42,917 nt of DNA. It comes from Nocardioides albidus (GTDB lineage: Bacteria > Actinomycetota > Actinomycetes > Propionibacteriales > Nocardioidaceae). The notes below the pieces were generated by a model. That model was not told the DNA's origin. It did not search any database and saw only the letters and a list, made by a program, of their open reading frames with translations. The position numbers were made by a program, and so were the translations under genes. Positions 7,331-14,780 of the stretch are shown in pieces. The stretch is taken from NCBI RefSeq assembly GCF_006335005.1, contig NZ_VDMP01000024.1, forward strand, positions 203,801 to 246,717, written 5' to 3'. The first letter of the stretch is position 1, and every line of letters starts with the position of its first letter.

Positions 7331-8974
7331 GTGGCCCTGAACATCGCCGATCTCTTCGAGCACGCCGTCGACGCCGTTCCCGACAAGCCCGCCGTCCAGG
7401 TGGGCGAGCGCGTCATCACCTTCGCCGAGCTGGAGGCGGAGGCCAACCGTCTCGCCCACTTCCTGCAGTCGCGGGGCATCGGACCGGGCGATCACGTCGG
7501 GCTCTACGCCAAGAACAGCATCGAGCACGTCGTCGCGCTGATCGCGATCCTGAAGGTGCGGGCCGTCGCGATCAACGTCAACTACCGGTACGTCGCCGGC
7601 GAGCTGGAGTACCTCTTCGACAACGCCGACCTCGTCGGCCTCGTCCACGACCGGGTGTACGCCCCGCTGGTCGCCGAGGTCGCACCCAGGATCCCCGGCC
7701 TGCGGACGTTCGTGGCGATCCCGAATCCCCTGGAGCCCGACGACGCCAGCGATCTCGCGTCGTTCGGCGGGGTCACCCTCGCGGAGGCGCTCGAGGGGCA
7801 GTCGGACGCCCGCGACTTCGGCGAGCGCAGCCCCGACGACATCCACATCATCTACACCGGTGGCACGACCGGGTTCCCCAAGGGCGTCATGTGGCGACAC
7901 GAGGACTTCTGGCGCGTGCTCGGCGGCGGCATCGACTTCATGACCGCCGAGCCGCTCGAGGAGTACGACCAGTCCAAGAAGGCGCTCGAGGGCGGCCTGG
8001 TCACCCTGCCGCTCAGCCCACTCATGCACGGCGGGGCCCAGGCATCGCTGCTCATGCACCTGTTCGCCGGCCAGGTGACCATCCTCGAGCCGAAGTTCGA
8101 CCCGGTCCGCACCTGGGAGCTCGTCGACGCGCACGGGGTGCAGATGCTCTTCATGACCGGCGACGCCATGGCGATCCCGCTGATCGACGCCTACGAGGCC
8201 GGCGGGTTCGACGGGCAGACCCTGTTCGCCATCGCCTCCAGCGCCGCGATCTTCTCCAAGTCGGTCAAGGAGCGGTGGATGAGGCATTTCCCCAACGCCG
8301 TCTTCACCGACTCCGTCGGGTCCTCCGAGACCGGGTTCCAGGGCACCGGCCTGCAGGACGCCAGCGCCCTGTCCACCGATGGTCCGGTCGTCTCGATCCC
8401 GCCCACCACGGTGATCCTGGGTGACGACAACCAGATCCTCGACCCGGTCCGGGACGTGGGCCGGGTGGGCCGCACCGCCCGCTCGGGCAATGTGCCGGTC
8501 GGCTACTACAAGGACCCCGAGAAGTCCGCCAAGACGTTCGTCGAGATCGACGGCGTCCGCTACGCGATCCCCGGCGACAACGCGCGGATCGAGGAGGGCA
8601 ACCGGATCACCCTGCTCGGCCGCGGCTCCAACTGCATCAACACCGGCGGCGAGAAGGTCTACCCGGAGGAGGTGGAGCAGGCGATCAAGGCCCACCCCGG
8701 CGTGTACGACGTCCTGGTGGTCGGCCTGCCCGACGACAAGTACGGCCAGACCGTGGCGGCCGTCGTCGAGCCGCGGCCCGGACACACGGTCGAGCTCGAC
8801 GAGCTGCGGACCTTCCTGCGCGCGCACCTGTCCGGCTACAAGCTGCCGCGCGCGCTGACGCTCGTGCCGGAGATCCCGCGCAACGCCACCGGCAAGGCCC
8901 AGTACCCCCGGGCCAAGGAGCTCGCCCTTGCCTCGCTCCACCCTGACGACACGACCACAGGAGCCAACGCCTGA
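7331..8974 (+). CDS. fadD19: Steroid side-chain acyl-CoA synthetase, FadD19 type
   Basis: A 547-residue ANL ligase, almost the length of M. tuberculosis FadD19 (548 aa), which forms the CoA thioester of the C8 cholesterol side-chain acid (3-oxocholest-4-en-26-oate) before β-oxidation. The phosphate-binding motif YTGGTTGFPKG is at 175–185, followed by VMWRHEDFWRVLGGG, then the VGSSETG motif near 335 and the C-terminal NATGKAQYPRAK lysine motif near 520. The TGGTTG...W and LSPLMHGGAQ features are characteristic of the FadD19/FadD17 branch. The GTG start is 7 nt behind TAGTCT, so it is likely leaderless, and 11 nt behind the KstR operator. Its TGA shares one base with the ATG of the next gene (TGATG), which suggests coupled translation. 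Confidence 0.88.
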   Translation: MALNIADLFEHAVDAVPDKPAVQVGERVITFAELEAEANRLAHFLQSRGIGPGDHVGLYAKNSIEHVVALIAILKVRAVAINVNYRYVAGELEYLFDNADLVGLVHDRVYAPLVAEVAPRIPGLRTFVAIPNPLEPDDASDLASFGGVTLAEALEGQSDARDFGERSPDDIHIIYTGGTTGFPKGVMWRHEDFWRVLGGGIDFMTAEPLEEYDQSKKALEGGLVTLPLSPLMHGGAQASLLMHLFAGQVTILEPKFDPVRTWELVDAHGVQMLFMTGDAMAIPLIDAYEAGGFDGQTLFAIASSAAIFSKSVKERWMRHFPNAVFTDSVGSSETGFQGTGLQDASALSTDGPVVSIPPTTVILGDDNQILDPVRDVGRVGRTARSGNVPVGYYKDPEKSAKTFVEIDGVRYAIPGDNARIEEGNRITLLGRGSNCINTGGEKVYPEEVEQAIKAHPGVYDVLVVGLPDDKYGQTVAAVVEPRPGHTVELDELRTFLRAHLSGYKLPRALTLVPEIPRNATGKAQYPRAKELALASLHPDDTTTGANA

Positions 8975-10080
8975 TGCACACCGCGCTGTGCGATGCCTTC
9001 GGCATCGAGTACCCGATCTTCGCCTTCACCCCCTCCGAGCACGTCGCGGCTGCCGTGTCGCGCGCCGGGGGGCTCGGCGTCCTCGGCTGCGTCCGGTTCA
9101 ACGACACCGACGAGCTCGAGCGGGTCCTGACCTGGATGGACGAGAACACCGACGGGAAGCCGTACGGCGTCGACGTGGTCATGCCGATGAAGATCCCCAC
9201 CGAGGGGACCTCGGCCGACCTGTCGTCGTACATCCCGGAGGACCACAGGCGGTTCGTCGACGAGACCCTCCTCAAGCTGGGGGTCCCGCCCCTGCCGGAG
9301 GGCGAGGGCCGCGAGGGCGTCCTCGGCTGGCTGCACTCGGTCGCCCGGTCCCACGTGGACGTGGCGCTGCAGCACCGCCCGGTGCTCATCGCCAACGCGC
9401 TGGGCTCGCCGCCGGTCGACGTGATCGAGCAGTGCCACGCGGCGGGCCTCAAGGTCGCCGCGCTCGCCGGCGCCCCGAAGCACGCGCTGAGCCACGTGGC
9501 CAACGGCGTCGACATCATCATCGCCCAGGGCTACGAGGCCGGAGGCCACACCGGCGAGATCGCCAGCATGGTGCTCACCCCGGACATCGTGGACGCCGTC
9601 GGCCCCGAGGTCCCCGTCCTCGGCGCCGGCGGCATCGGCTCGGGCCGGCAGATCGCCGCCTCCCTCGCTCTCGGCGCGCAGGGGGTGTGGACCGGCTCGA
9701 TCTGGCTCGGCACCGAGGAGTACCGCAACCTCGCCGGCAACAGGGGCTGGGAGACCGCCTTCCTGCGGGCCACCTCGTCCGACACCGTGCGCACCCGGAT
9801 CTACACCGGCAAGCCGGCCCGCCTGCTCAGGACGAAGTGGACCGAGGCCTGGGCGGAGGAGGGTGCTCCGGCGCCGCTCCCGATGCCCCTGCAGAACCTC
9901 CTCGTCGCCGACGCCCACAACCGGATCAACGCCTCCGGCGACCCCGACGTGATCTCCATGCCCGTCGGGCAGATCGTCGGCCGGATGAACGAGGTCCGCC
10001 CCGTCGCCGAGGTCGTCGCCGACCTGGTCGCGGAGTTCGAGGCGACGGTCAAGAAGCTCGACGGCATCGCCGGCATCTGA
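8974..10080 (+). CDS. Nitronate-monooxygenase-family FMN protein
   Basis: A 368-residue TIM-barrel flavoprotein of the 2-nitropropane dioxygenase/NMO family. Visible family marks are the N-terminal FGIEYPIFAFTPS...AAVSRAGGLGVLG strand–loop, the IIAQGYEAGGHTGE segment that carries the usual active-site His, and the phosphate-binding VLGAGGIGSGRQIAASLALGAQGVWTG. True nitronate oxidation is not implied: several members are reductases or dehydrogenases, and IpdC of the actinobacterial steroid C/D-ring pathway belongs to this family. The N-terminus resembles the Rv1533-like branch more than IpdC, from memory. It starts inside the fadD19 stop codon (TGATG), so it is probably part of the KstR-controlled transcript. 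The actual substrate is unknown. Confidence 0.8.
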   Translation: MHTALCDAFGIEYPIFAFTPSEHVAAAVSRAGGLGVLGCVRFNDTDELERVLTWMDENTDGKPYGVDVVMPMKIPTEGTSADLSSYIPEDHRRFVDETLLKLGVPPLPEGEGREGVLGWLHSVARSHVDVALQHRPVLIANALGSPPVDVIEQCHAAGLKVAALAGAPKHALSHVANGVDIIIAQGYEAGGHTGEIASMVLTPDIVDAVGPEVPVLGAGGIGSGRQIAASLALGAQGVWTGSIWLGTEEYRNLAGNRGWETAFLRATSSDTVRTRIYTGKPARLLRTKWTEAWAEEGAPAPLPMPLQNLLVADAHNRINASGDPDVISMPVGQIVGRMNEVRPVAEVVADLVAEFEATVKKLDGIAGI

Positions 10081-10149
10081 GCCCGGAGCCACTCCCGGCT
10101 GAGGCCGCGTACTCAGCCGGATCCGAGCGGGGGTGCGCAGGATCGGAGC

Positions 10150-10650
10150 ATGATCTCGATGCTGCGCACCTGCGCCCCGCTCGTCCTCGCCCTCACCTCG
10201 ACCGTCGCGGCTCTCGCTGCCTGCGGCAACGCCGTCGACGCCGACGTCATCGGTACGACGGCCGTCACCGTCGGTGCCGACGGCCGCCCGGTCGCGGTGG
10301 TCCGCGTCTGCACCGGCGGGATCGACACGCTCCAGCTGCTGGGCGATCGCACCGGCCTCGCCGACGACGAGCCGAACCCGGTCCTCGGCACCTGGCGGGC
10401 CGCGACCGAGCGCGACGGGACCGTCGAGCTCGTCCTCGGCTCCGCCGACGACGGCTGGCGCGGCCCGGAGGAGATCGCGCTCGAGGACGACTCCACGTAC
10501 GTCCTGTCCGCGTCGGACTCCGACCAGGACGCCGAGGCCACCCAGGTGTCCTTCACCCCGGCCCAGCTCGCGTCGCTCGCTCCCGACCAGGTCGTCGTCC
10601 GGGACGGCGAGGTCGTGGCGCGGGCTGACCTGGACGACTGCGCCGGCTAG
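10150..10650 (+). CDS. Putative lipoprotein of unknown function
   Basis: The first 25 residues form a lipoprotein signal: MLRT, a hydrophobic core and the lipobox LAAC with Cys25. The mature part of about 140 residues is acidic and has no motif that I recognise. Two later Cys (VRVCTGG and DDCAG) could form a disulfide outside the cell. CAGGAT lies 6 nt before the ATG, consistent with a leaderless start; an ATG nine bases downstream is an alternative start. It is followed after 17 nt by an SDR-like gene. Confidence 0.65.
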   Translation: MISMLRTCAPLVLALTSTVAALAACGNAVDADVIGTTAVTVGADGRPVAVVRVCTGGIDTLQLLGDRTGLADDEPNPVLGTWRAATERDGTVELVLGSADDGWRGPEEIALEDDSTYVLSASDSDQDAEATQVSFTPAQLASLAPDQVVVRDGEVVARADLDDCAG

Positions 10651-10655
10651 CGCAC

Positions 10656-10661
10656 TACGCT
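10656..10661 (+). promoter_or_regulatory. Predicted −10 element (TACGCT) for a leaderless transcript
   Basis: TACGCT lies 6 nt before the ATG at 10668, with no Shine–Dalgarno sequence between. This supports that start and an own promoter for the SDR-like gene. Confidence 0.4.
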
Positions 10662-10667
10662 GCCTCG

Positions 10668-11321
10668 ATGACCCGCAATGTGCTGATCGCCGGAGCCGGA
10701 CCCGGGGTGAGCGGCTCGCTCGCCCGCCTCTACGCCGCGGAGGGCGGCTCGGTCGGCCTGCTCGGGACCGAGGAGGACGTCCTCGCGCGGTTGCGGGCCG
10801 AGGTCGAGGCCGCCGGCGCCCTCGCCGGCTCGACGGTCGTCGACCTCACCGACGACACGGCCACCCGCTCAGCGGTGACGCGGATGGCCGAGCACGTCGG
10901 GCACCTCGACGTCGTGCACTTCAACCCGTCGGCGTACCGCGAGAAGGACCCGCTGAGCCTGACCCCCGACGAGTTGCTCGCGGACGTCCACCTCGGCGTC
11001 GGCGCGTTGCTCTCGGTGCTCCAGGCGGCCCGCCCGTTCATGGGACCGGGCGGCCGGGTCACCGTCACCGGCAGCATGGCCGCCGACTCGCCATGGGCCG
11101 GTGCCGCCTCCCTGGGAGTGCAGAAGGCCGGGCTGCAGAATCTCGTGCGCAGCATCGACGTCACCCTGAAGGACGACGGCATCCGGGCGGTGTCGGTCAC
11201 CGTCCGCGGCCTGTTGAAGAAGGAGGGTCCGTTCGCGCCCGACAACGTCGCCCGGGCGCTCCGCGCGGCCATCGACCAGGACGAGGCGGACTGGAGCAGC
11301 GAGATCCCCTACACCGGGTGA
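10668..11321 (+). CDS. SDR-family protein lacking the catalytic Tyr
   Basis: A 217-residue Rossmann protein. The nucleotide-binding loop is GAGPGVSGSLAR near residues 8–19, a variant of TGxxxGxG, and DLTDD near 60 corresponds to the adenine-contacting Asp. The NNAG motif is replaced by FNPS. The TGS strand is present, but in the YxxxK position the sequence reads SLGVQKAG, so Lys is kept while Tyr is Leu. Classical SDR dehydrogenase chemistry would be lost or use another residue. It is shorter than usual SDRs (about 250) because the C-terminal substrate loop is reduced. Similar degenerate SDRs are annotated in actinobacteria without assigned function. The role could be non-catalytic or isomerase-like; I cannot say. 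Confidence 0.75.
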   Translation: MTRNVLIAGAGPGVSGSLARLYAAEGGSVGLLGTEEDVLARLRAEVEAAGALAGSTVVDLTDDTATRSAVTRMAEHVGHLDVVHFNPSAYREKDPLSLTPDELLADVHLGVGALLSVLQAARPFMGPGGRVTVTGSMAADSPWAGAASLGVQKAGLQNLVRSIDVTLKDDGIRAVSVTVRGLLKKEGPFAPDNVARALRAAIDQDEADWSSEIPYTG

Positions 11322-11374
11322 CGGGCGGCCGGCAGAGTCGCAGTCAGGTTGGTGATGACTCATTGTCGAATGTG

Positions 11375-11404
11375 TTGCACGGACGTGACATACATCAGTA
11401 GTGT
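11375..11404 (+). promoter_or_regulatory. Predicted promoter of the storage-lipid operon
   Basis: TTGCAC (11375–11380) and TAGTGT (11399–11404) are separated by 18 nt, a good vegetative-type promoter. The predicted start of transcription, near 11411, leaves a leader of about 40 nt with a GGGAGGAG ribosome site before the tetR-type gene. Confidence 0.5.
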
Positions 11405-11452
11405 CTCTCGCCATGAGACGCGGGTCACATGGCGACGGTTGGGAGGAGCCGG

Positions 11453-12094
11453 ATGAGCACGACGACGCTGTCGCGGATGCTCGGCGAGCAGGAGCCCCGT
11501 CCGGACGCGCTGAGCGCGCTGCGGGCAGCGCGTCGCACCTTCCTCGCCGGCCGCCGTGTCGAGATGAGCGAGTTGGCGGCGGAGCTCGGCGTGAGCCGGG
11601 CGACGCTGTTCCGCTGGGTCGGCGGTCGCGACCCGTTGCTCGCGGAGGTGATCTGGTCGGTCACCGAGCCGACGCTGCGCAGGGCGGCCGAGGCGGCCGA
11701 GGGGGAGCGGGGCGGTCCACGCCTGGTGGACGCCATCGGACGGTTCGCCGAGGCCACGATGGGGGCTTCCTCGTTCGTGGAGTTCGTCCGCACCGACTCG
11801 GAGCGGGCGCTGCGGCTGCTCACCACGCGGGCGAGTCCGTTCCAGAGCCGCCTCGTCGCCGCCTTCGAGTTGCTGTTGCGGGAGGAGATGCAGGCCGGCC
11901 GGCTGGCTCCTCCGCTCTCCGTCCACGACACGGCCTATCTCCTCGTCCGTATCTCGGAGACCTACGTCTACGCCGATGTGATCGCCGGCGAGACGCCGGA
12001 TCCGAAGAAGCTGCGTCAGGCGGTCGCCGCGATACTGCGGGTGCCGACGGGGTGCGCGGGGCGGTCCGCTGATGGCGCTTCCCGGCCTGCGTGA
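11453..12094 (+). CDS. TetR/QsdR-like transcriptional regulator
   Basis: A 213-residue protein with an N-terminal helix–turn–helix (about 35–65: MSELAAELGVSRATLFRWVGGRDPLLAEV) of TetR type and an all-helical C-terminal domain that resembles the QsdR group. I chose the ATG at 11453, because GGGAGGAG stands 5 nt upstream; the ATG at 11429 lacks a ribosome site. It is the first gene of a run of seven closely packed genes for storage-polymer and lipid synthesis, so it most likely controls its own operon, perhaps in response to an acyl-CoA. No clear palindromic operator is visible in its promoter. Its 3' end overlaps the next gene by 23 nt. Confidence 0.8.
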   Translation: MSTTTLSRMLGEQEPRPDALSALRAARRTFLAGRRVEMSELAAELGVSRATLFRWVGGRDPLLAEVIWSVTEPTLRRAAEAAEGERGGPRLVDAIGRFAEATMGASSFVEFVRTDSERALRLLTTRASPFQSRLVAAFELLLREEMQAGRLAPPLSVHDTAYLLVRISETYVYADVIAGETPDPKKLRQAVAAILRVPTGCAGRSADGASRPA

Positions 12095-12419
12095 CGTCTA
12101 CAACGCGATCGAGCAGACTGCCTCCCCCCTGCTCTCGAGCGTGATCCGGACCGAGGAGTTCGCGCGCGTGGCCGCCGCCGTGACGGTCGTCAACAAGAAG
12201 GTGCGCACCGAGGTCGAGCAGCTCCAGGCCCGGTGCTGGCACGCGGTCAACCTGCCGGCCGGCACCGACGTCCAACGCCTGCGCCGCCAGCTCGGTGCCC
12301 TCGACCGTGAGGTCCGGCTGCTGACCATCGAGCTCGAGAAGGAGCGTGCGAAGGCGAAGGGGGTGAGTCGCCGTGGTGTCCCTACCGGGTCTGAGCACGA
12401 TCGACCGGATCAAGCGTGA
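12072..12419 (+). CDS. PhaE-like small subunit of PHA synthase
   Basis: A 115-residue helical protein. The middle and C-terminal part, AVNLPAGTDVQRLRRQLGALDREVRLLTIELEKE (60–91, two pieces of the same helix), resembles the conserved C-terminus of class III PhaE subunits: an NLP-like turn followed by a heptad coiled coil. Real PhaE proteins are about three times longer, so this would be a minimal version. It immediately precedes and overlaps phaC by 47 nt, which supports a complex of the two. The N-terminal half has no recognised motif. A phasin-like role on granules is the main alternative. The ATG lies inside the end of the tetR gene. Confidence 0.6.
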   Translation: MALPGLRDVYNAIEQTASPLLSSVIRTEEFARVAAAVTVVNKKVRTEVEQLQARCWHAVNLPAGTDVQRLRRQLGALDREVRLLTIELEKERAKAKGVSRRGVPTGSEHDRPDQA

Positions 12420-13446
12420 GGTCGAGCGCAACGCGCTCCGGGCCCGCAACGGGATCCGGATGGCGACCGGCATCCAGCGCACCGACGTCGGATTGAGCCC
12501 CAAGGACGTCGTGTGGGCCCACGGGCGCACCGAGCTGTGGCACTACCGCAGCGATCAGGTGTCGCTGCGCCCGCCGCTGCTCATCATCTACAGCCTCTTC
12601 AACAAGTCCTACATCCTCGACCTCCGTCCCGGGAACAGCGTGATCGAGCAGTTGATCGCGGCCGGGTTCGACGTCTACATGCTCGACTGGGGCGTGCCCG
12701 ACGAGCGCGATGCGGCCAACCAGCTCGAGGACTATGTCGACTCCTACATCCCCGCGGCGATCAACCGGGTGTGCGAGCTGTCCGGTGACGACAGCATCAA
12801 CCTGTTCGGCTACTGCTTCGGCGGCGTCCTGGCGACGCTGCATGCCGCGCACCACCCCGACTCCCCGCTGCGCAGCCTGACCGTGCTGACCACGCCGGCG
12901 GACCTGCAGCAACTGGGCCCGATGACCGACGTGATGGCGCGCTCGGACCTCGAGGACGTGCTGGGCGTCGACGGCATGGTCCCGCCCTCCGTGATCCTGC
13001 AGGGCTTCCGCTCCCTCGCGCCGATGGGCGAGATCACCGGCCGGGTCGACCTGCTGGAGAAGATGTGGAGCGACGAGTTCGTGACTGCCTACCAGGCGAT
13101 GGCGGGCTGGGGCAACGACCAGGTGCCGCTGCCCGGGGGAGTGGCCCGCCAGTTCAAGCGGATGGTCGAGGACAACGCACTGGTCAACGACCGGGTCTTC
13201 CTCGGCGGCGACCATGTCCGGCTGGCCGACATCCGGGTCCCCTTCCTGCACGTCCTCGGGTTGCGTGACCACATCATCCCCGAGCCGGCGGCGGCTCCTC
13301 TCGTCTCACTCGTCGGCTCCGAGGACAGGCAGGAGCTGCGCCTCGACGCGGGCCATGTCGGCCTGATGGTCGGTCGGACCGCGGCGAAGAACACGCTCCC
13401 TGTCGTGATCGATTTCCTGAAGCAGCGAAGCGAGGCGGTGTCATGA
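12373..13446 (+). CDS. phaC: Class III-type polyhydroxyalkanoate synthase PhaC
   Basis: A 357-residue α/β-hydrolase-fold polymerase that would join 3-hydroxyacyl-CoA units into polyester. The lipase-like box is GYCFGG (146–151) with nucleophile Cys148 instead of Ser, the hallmark of PHA synthases. Asp299 (GLRDHIIP) and His328 (DAGHVGLM) complete the triad, at almost the same positions as in the Allochromatium class III enzyme (149/302/331). The WGVPD segment (106–110) is also typical. Class I enzymes are near 600 residues, so class III or IV fits. GTG at 12373 is the earliest start, with a second GTG directly after it and a G-rich ribosome site in the upstream gene. The stop overlaps the GNAT start (ATGA). 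The genes behind it suggest that substrate supply is encoded in the same operon. Confidence 0.85.
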   Translation: MVSLPGLSTIDRIKREVERNALRARNGIRMATGIQRTDVGLSPKDVVWAHGRTELWHYRSDQVSLRPPLLIIYSLFNKSYILDLRPGNSVIEQLIAAGFDVYMLDWGVPDERDAANQLEDYVDSYIPAAINRVCELSGDDSINLFGYCFGGVLATLHAAHHPDSPLRSLTVLTTPADLQQLGPMTDVMARSDLEDVLGVDGMVPPSVILQGFRSLAPMGEITGRVDLLEKMWSDEFVTAYQAMAGWGNDQVPLPGGVARQFKRMVEDNALVNDRVFLGGDHVRLADIRVPFLHVLGLRDHIIPEPAAAPLVSLVGSEDRQELRLDAGHVGLMVGRTAAKNTLPVVIDFLKQRSEAVS

Positions 13447-13973
13447 CCATCGAGGACTTCCGGTCCGACCACGTGCCGGCGGTCGGCGAGCTCTTCGCGC
13501 GGCTGCCCGAGAGCGACCTCACCTTCATCAAGGAGGACGTCTCGCCCCAGGCGGTCGCGGCATGGCCCGACGCACCTGGCCGGCGGTGGGTCCACGTCGA
13601 GCCGGACGGCACGGTGGTGGGCCTGGCGGCGCTGCTCCCCCTCACCGGATGGTCCGACCACGTGGGCGAGCTCCGACTCGTCGTCGACCCGGCCGGTCGG
13701 GGCCGGGGGATAGGCCGCTCGCTCGCCCAGCACGCCTTGGCGCACTCCCTGCGCTCGGGGCAGCGGAAGGTCGTCGTCGAGGTGCCCGCTGCCCACGAGC
13801 GGATCATCGAGATGTTCCTCGCCCTCGGCTTCACCGGGGAGGCGCTGCTGCGCGACCACTTCCGCGACCGGTCCGGTGCGCTGCAGGACCTGATCATGCT
13901 GGCCCACCTCGCGGACCAGACATTCGAGTCGATGAGCGCCGTCGGCCTCGACGACCTCTTGGAAGGAAACTGA
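13443..13973 (+). CDS. GNAT-family N-acetyltransferase
   Basis: A 176-residue single GNAT domain. Strand β4 with motif A is LRLVVDPAGRGRGIGRSLAQ (about 78–97), where the RGRGIG loop binds the acetyl-CoA pyrophosphate. The following helix, the VVVEVPAAHERIIEMFLALGF strand–helix (motif B) and the shortened C-terminus complete the fold. The acceptor is unknown. The start overlaps the phaC stop by ATGA, and the SDR gene follows after 1 nt, so it belongs to the PHA/lipid operon. A role in modifying PhaC or a granule protein is only a guess. Confidence 0.8.
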   Translation: MTIEDFRSDHVPAVGELFARLPESDLTFIKEDVSPQAVAAWPDAPGRRWVHVEPDGTVVGLAALLPLTGWSDHVGELRLVVDPAGRGRGIGRSLAQHALAHSLRSGQRKVVVEVPAAHERIIEMFLALGFTGEALLRDHFRDRSGALQDLIMLAHLADQTFESMSAVGLDDLLEGN

Positions 13974-13974
13974 C

Positions 13975-14739
13975 ATGGCAGTACTCGAGAAGTTCCGGCT
14001 CGACGGCAAGGTCGCGGTCGTGACCGGTGCCTCCAGCGGGCTGGGGGTCAGCTTCGCCGTCGCGCTGGCCGAGGCCGGTGCCGACGTCGCCCTCGGTGCC
14101 CGCCGCGAGGACAAGCTCGCCGACACCGTCGCGCGGGTGGAGGCGCTGGGTCGCAAGGCGATCGCCGTCCGGACCGACGTGACCAGTCCGGAGGACTGCC
14201 AGGGGCTGGTCGGCGCCGCCATGGAGGCCTTCGGCCGCGTCGACGTCCTCGTCAACAACGCGGGGGTCGGCACCGCCGTCCCCGCCACCCGCGAGACCCC
14301 GGAGCAGTTCCGCTCGGTGGTCGAGCTCAACCTCAACGCCTGCTACTGGATGGCGCAGGCGGCAGGCAGGGTCATGCAGCCGGGCAGCTCCATCATCAAC
14401 ATCAGCAGTGTCCTCGGCCTGACGACGATGGGGTTGCCGCAGGCGGCGTACGCGTCGAGCAAGGCGGGCGTGATCGGGCTGACCCGCGACCTGGCGCAGC
14501 AGTGGACGCCGCGCAAGGGCATCCGGGTCAACGCGATCGCACCCGGCTACTTCGCATCCGAGATGACCGACGTGCTCGAGGGCGAGTACGTCGAGAGGAC
14601 CGTCGTGCCCCGCACCCTGATGGGCCGGCTGGGGGACCACGACGAGCTGTCCGCGGCACTGCTCTTCCTCGCCAGCGACGCCGGTGGCTACTGCACCGGC
14701 ATCACGCTTCCGGTGGAGGGCGGGATCCTCACCACCTGA
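13975..14739 (+). CDS. Classical short-chain dehydrogenase/reductase
   Basis: A 254-residue SDR with all classical elements: TGASSGLG (18–25), NNAG near 94, the Ser of NISSV near 142, and YASSK near 156–160, followed by IAPGYFASEM. It would be an NAD(P)-dependent alcohol/ketone oxidoreductase. Behind phaC the natural idea is a 3-oxoacyl-CoA reductase (PhaB-like) that supplies (R)-3-hydroxyacyl-CoA. The sequence alone does not prove the substrate, and a steroid dehydrogenase is an alternative given the region. GGAAGGAAA-like purines precede the ATG, which lies 1 nt behind the GNAT stop. Confidence 0.85.
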   Translation: MAVLEKFRLDGKVAVVTGASSGLGVSFAVALAEAGADVALGARREDKLADTVARVEALGRKAIAVRTDVTSPEDCQGLVGAAMEAFGRVDVLVNNAGVGTAVPATRETPEQFRSVVELNLNACYWMAQAAGRVMQPGSSIINISSVLGLTTMGLPQAAYASSKAGVIGLTRDLAQQWTPRKGIRVNAIAPGYFASEMTDVLEGEYVERTVVPRTLMGRLGDHDELSAALLFLASDAGGYCTGITLPVEGGILTT

Positions 14740-14780
14740 CCCGTCCGCCCCCTCCCGATCCCACCACCAGAGAGAGCACC

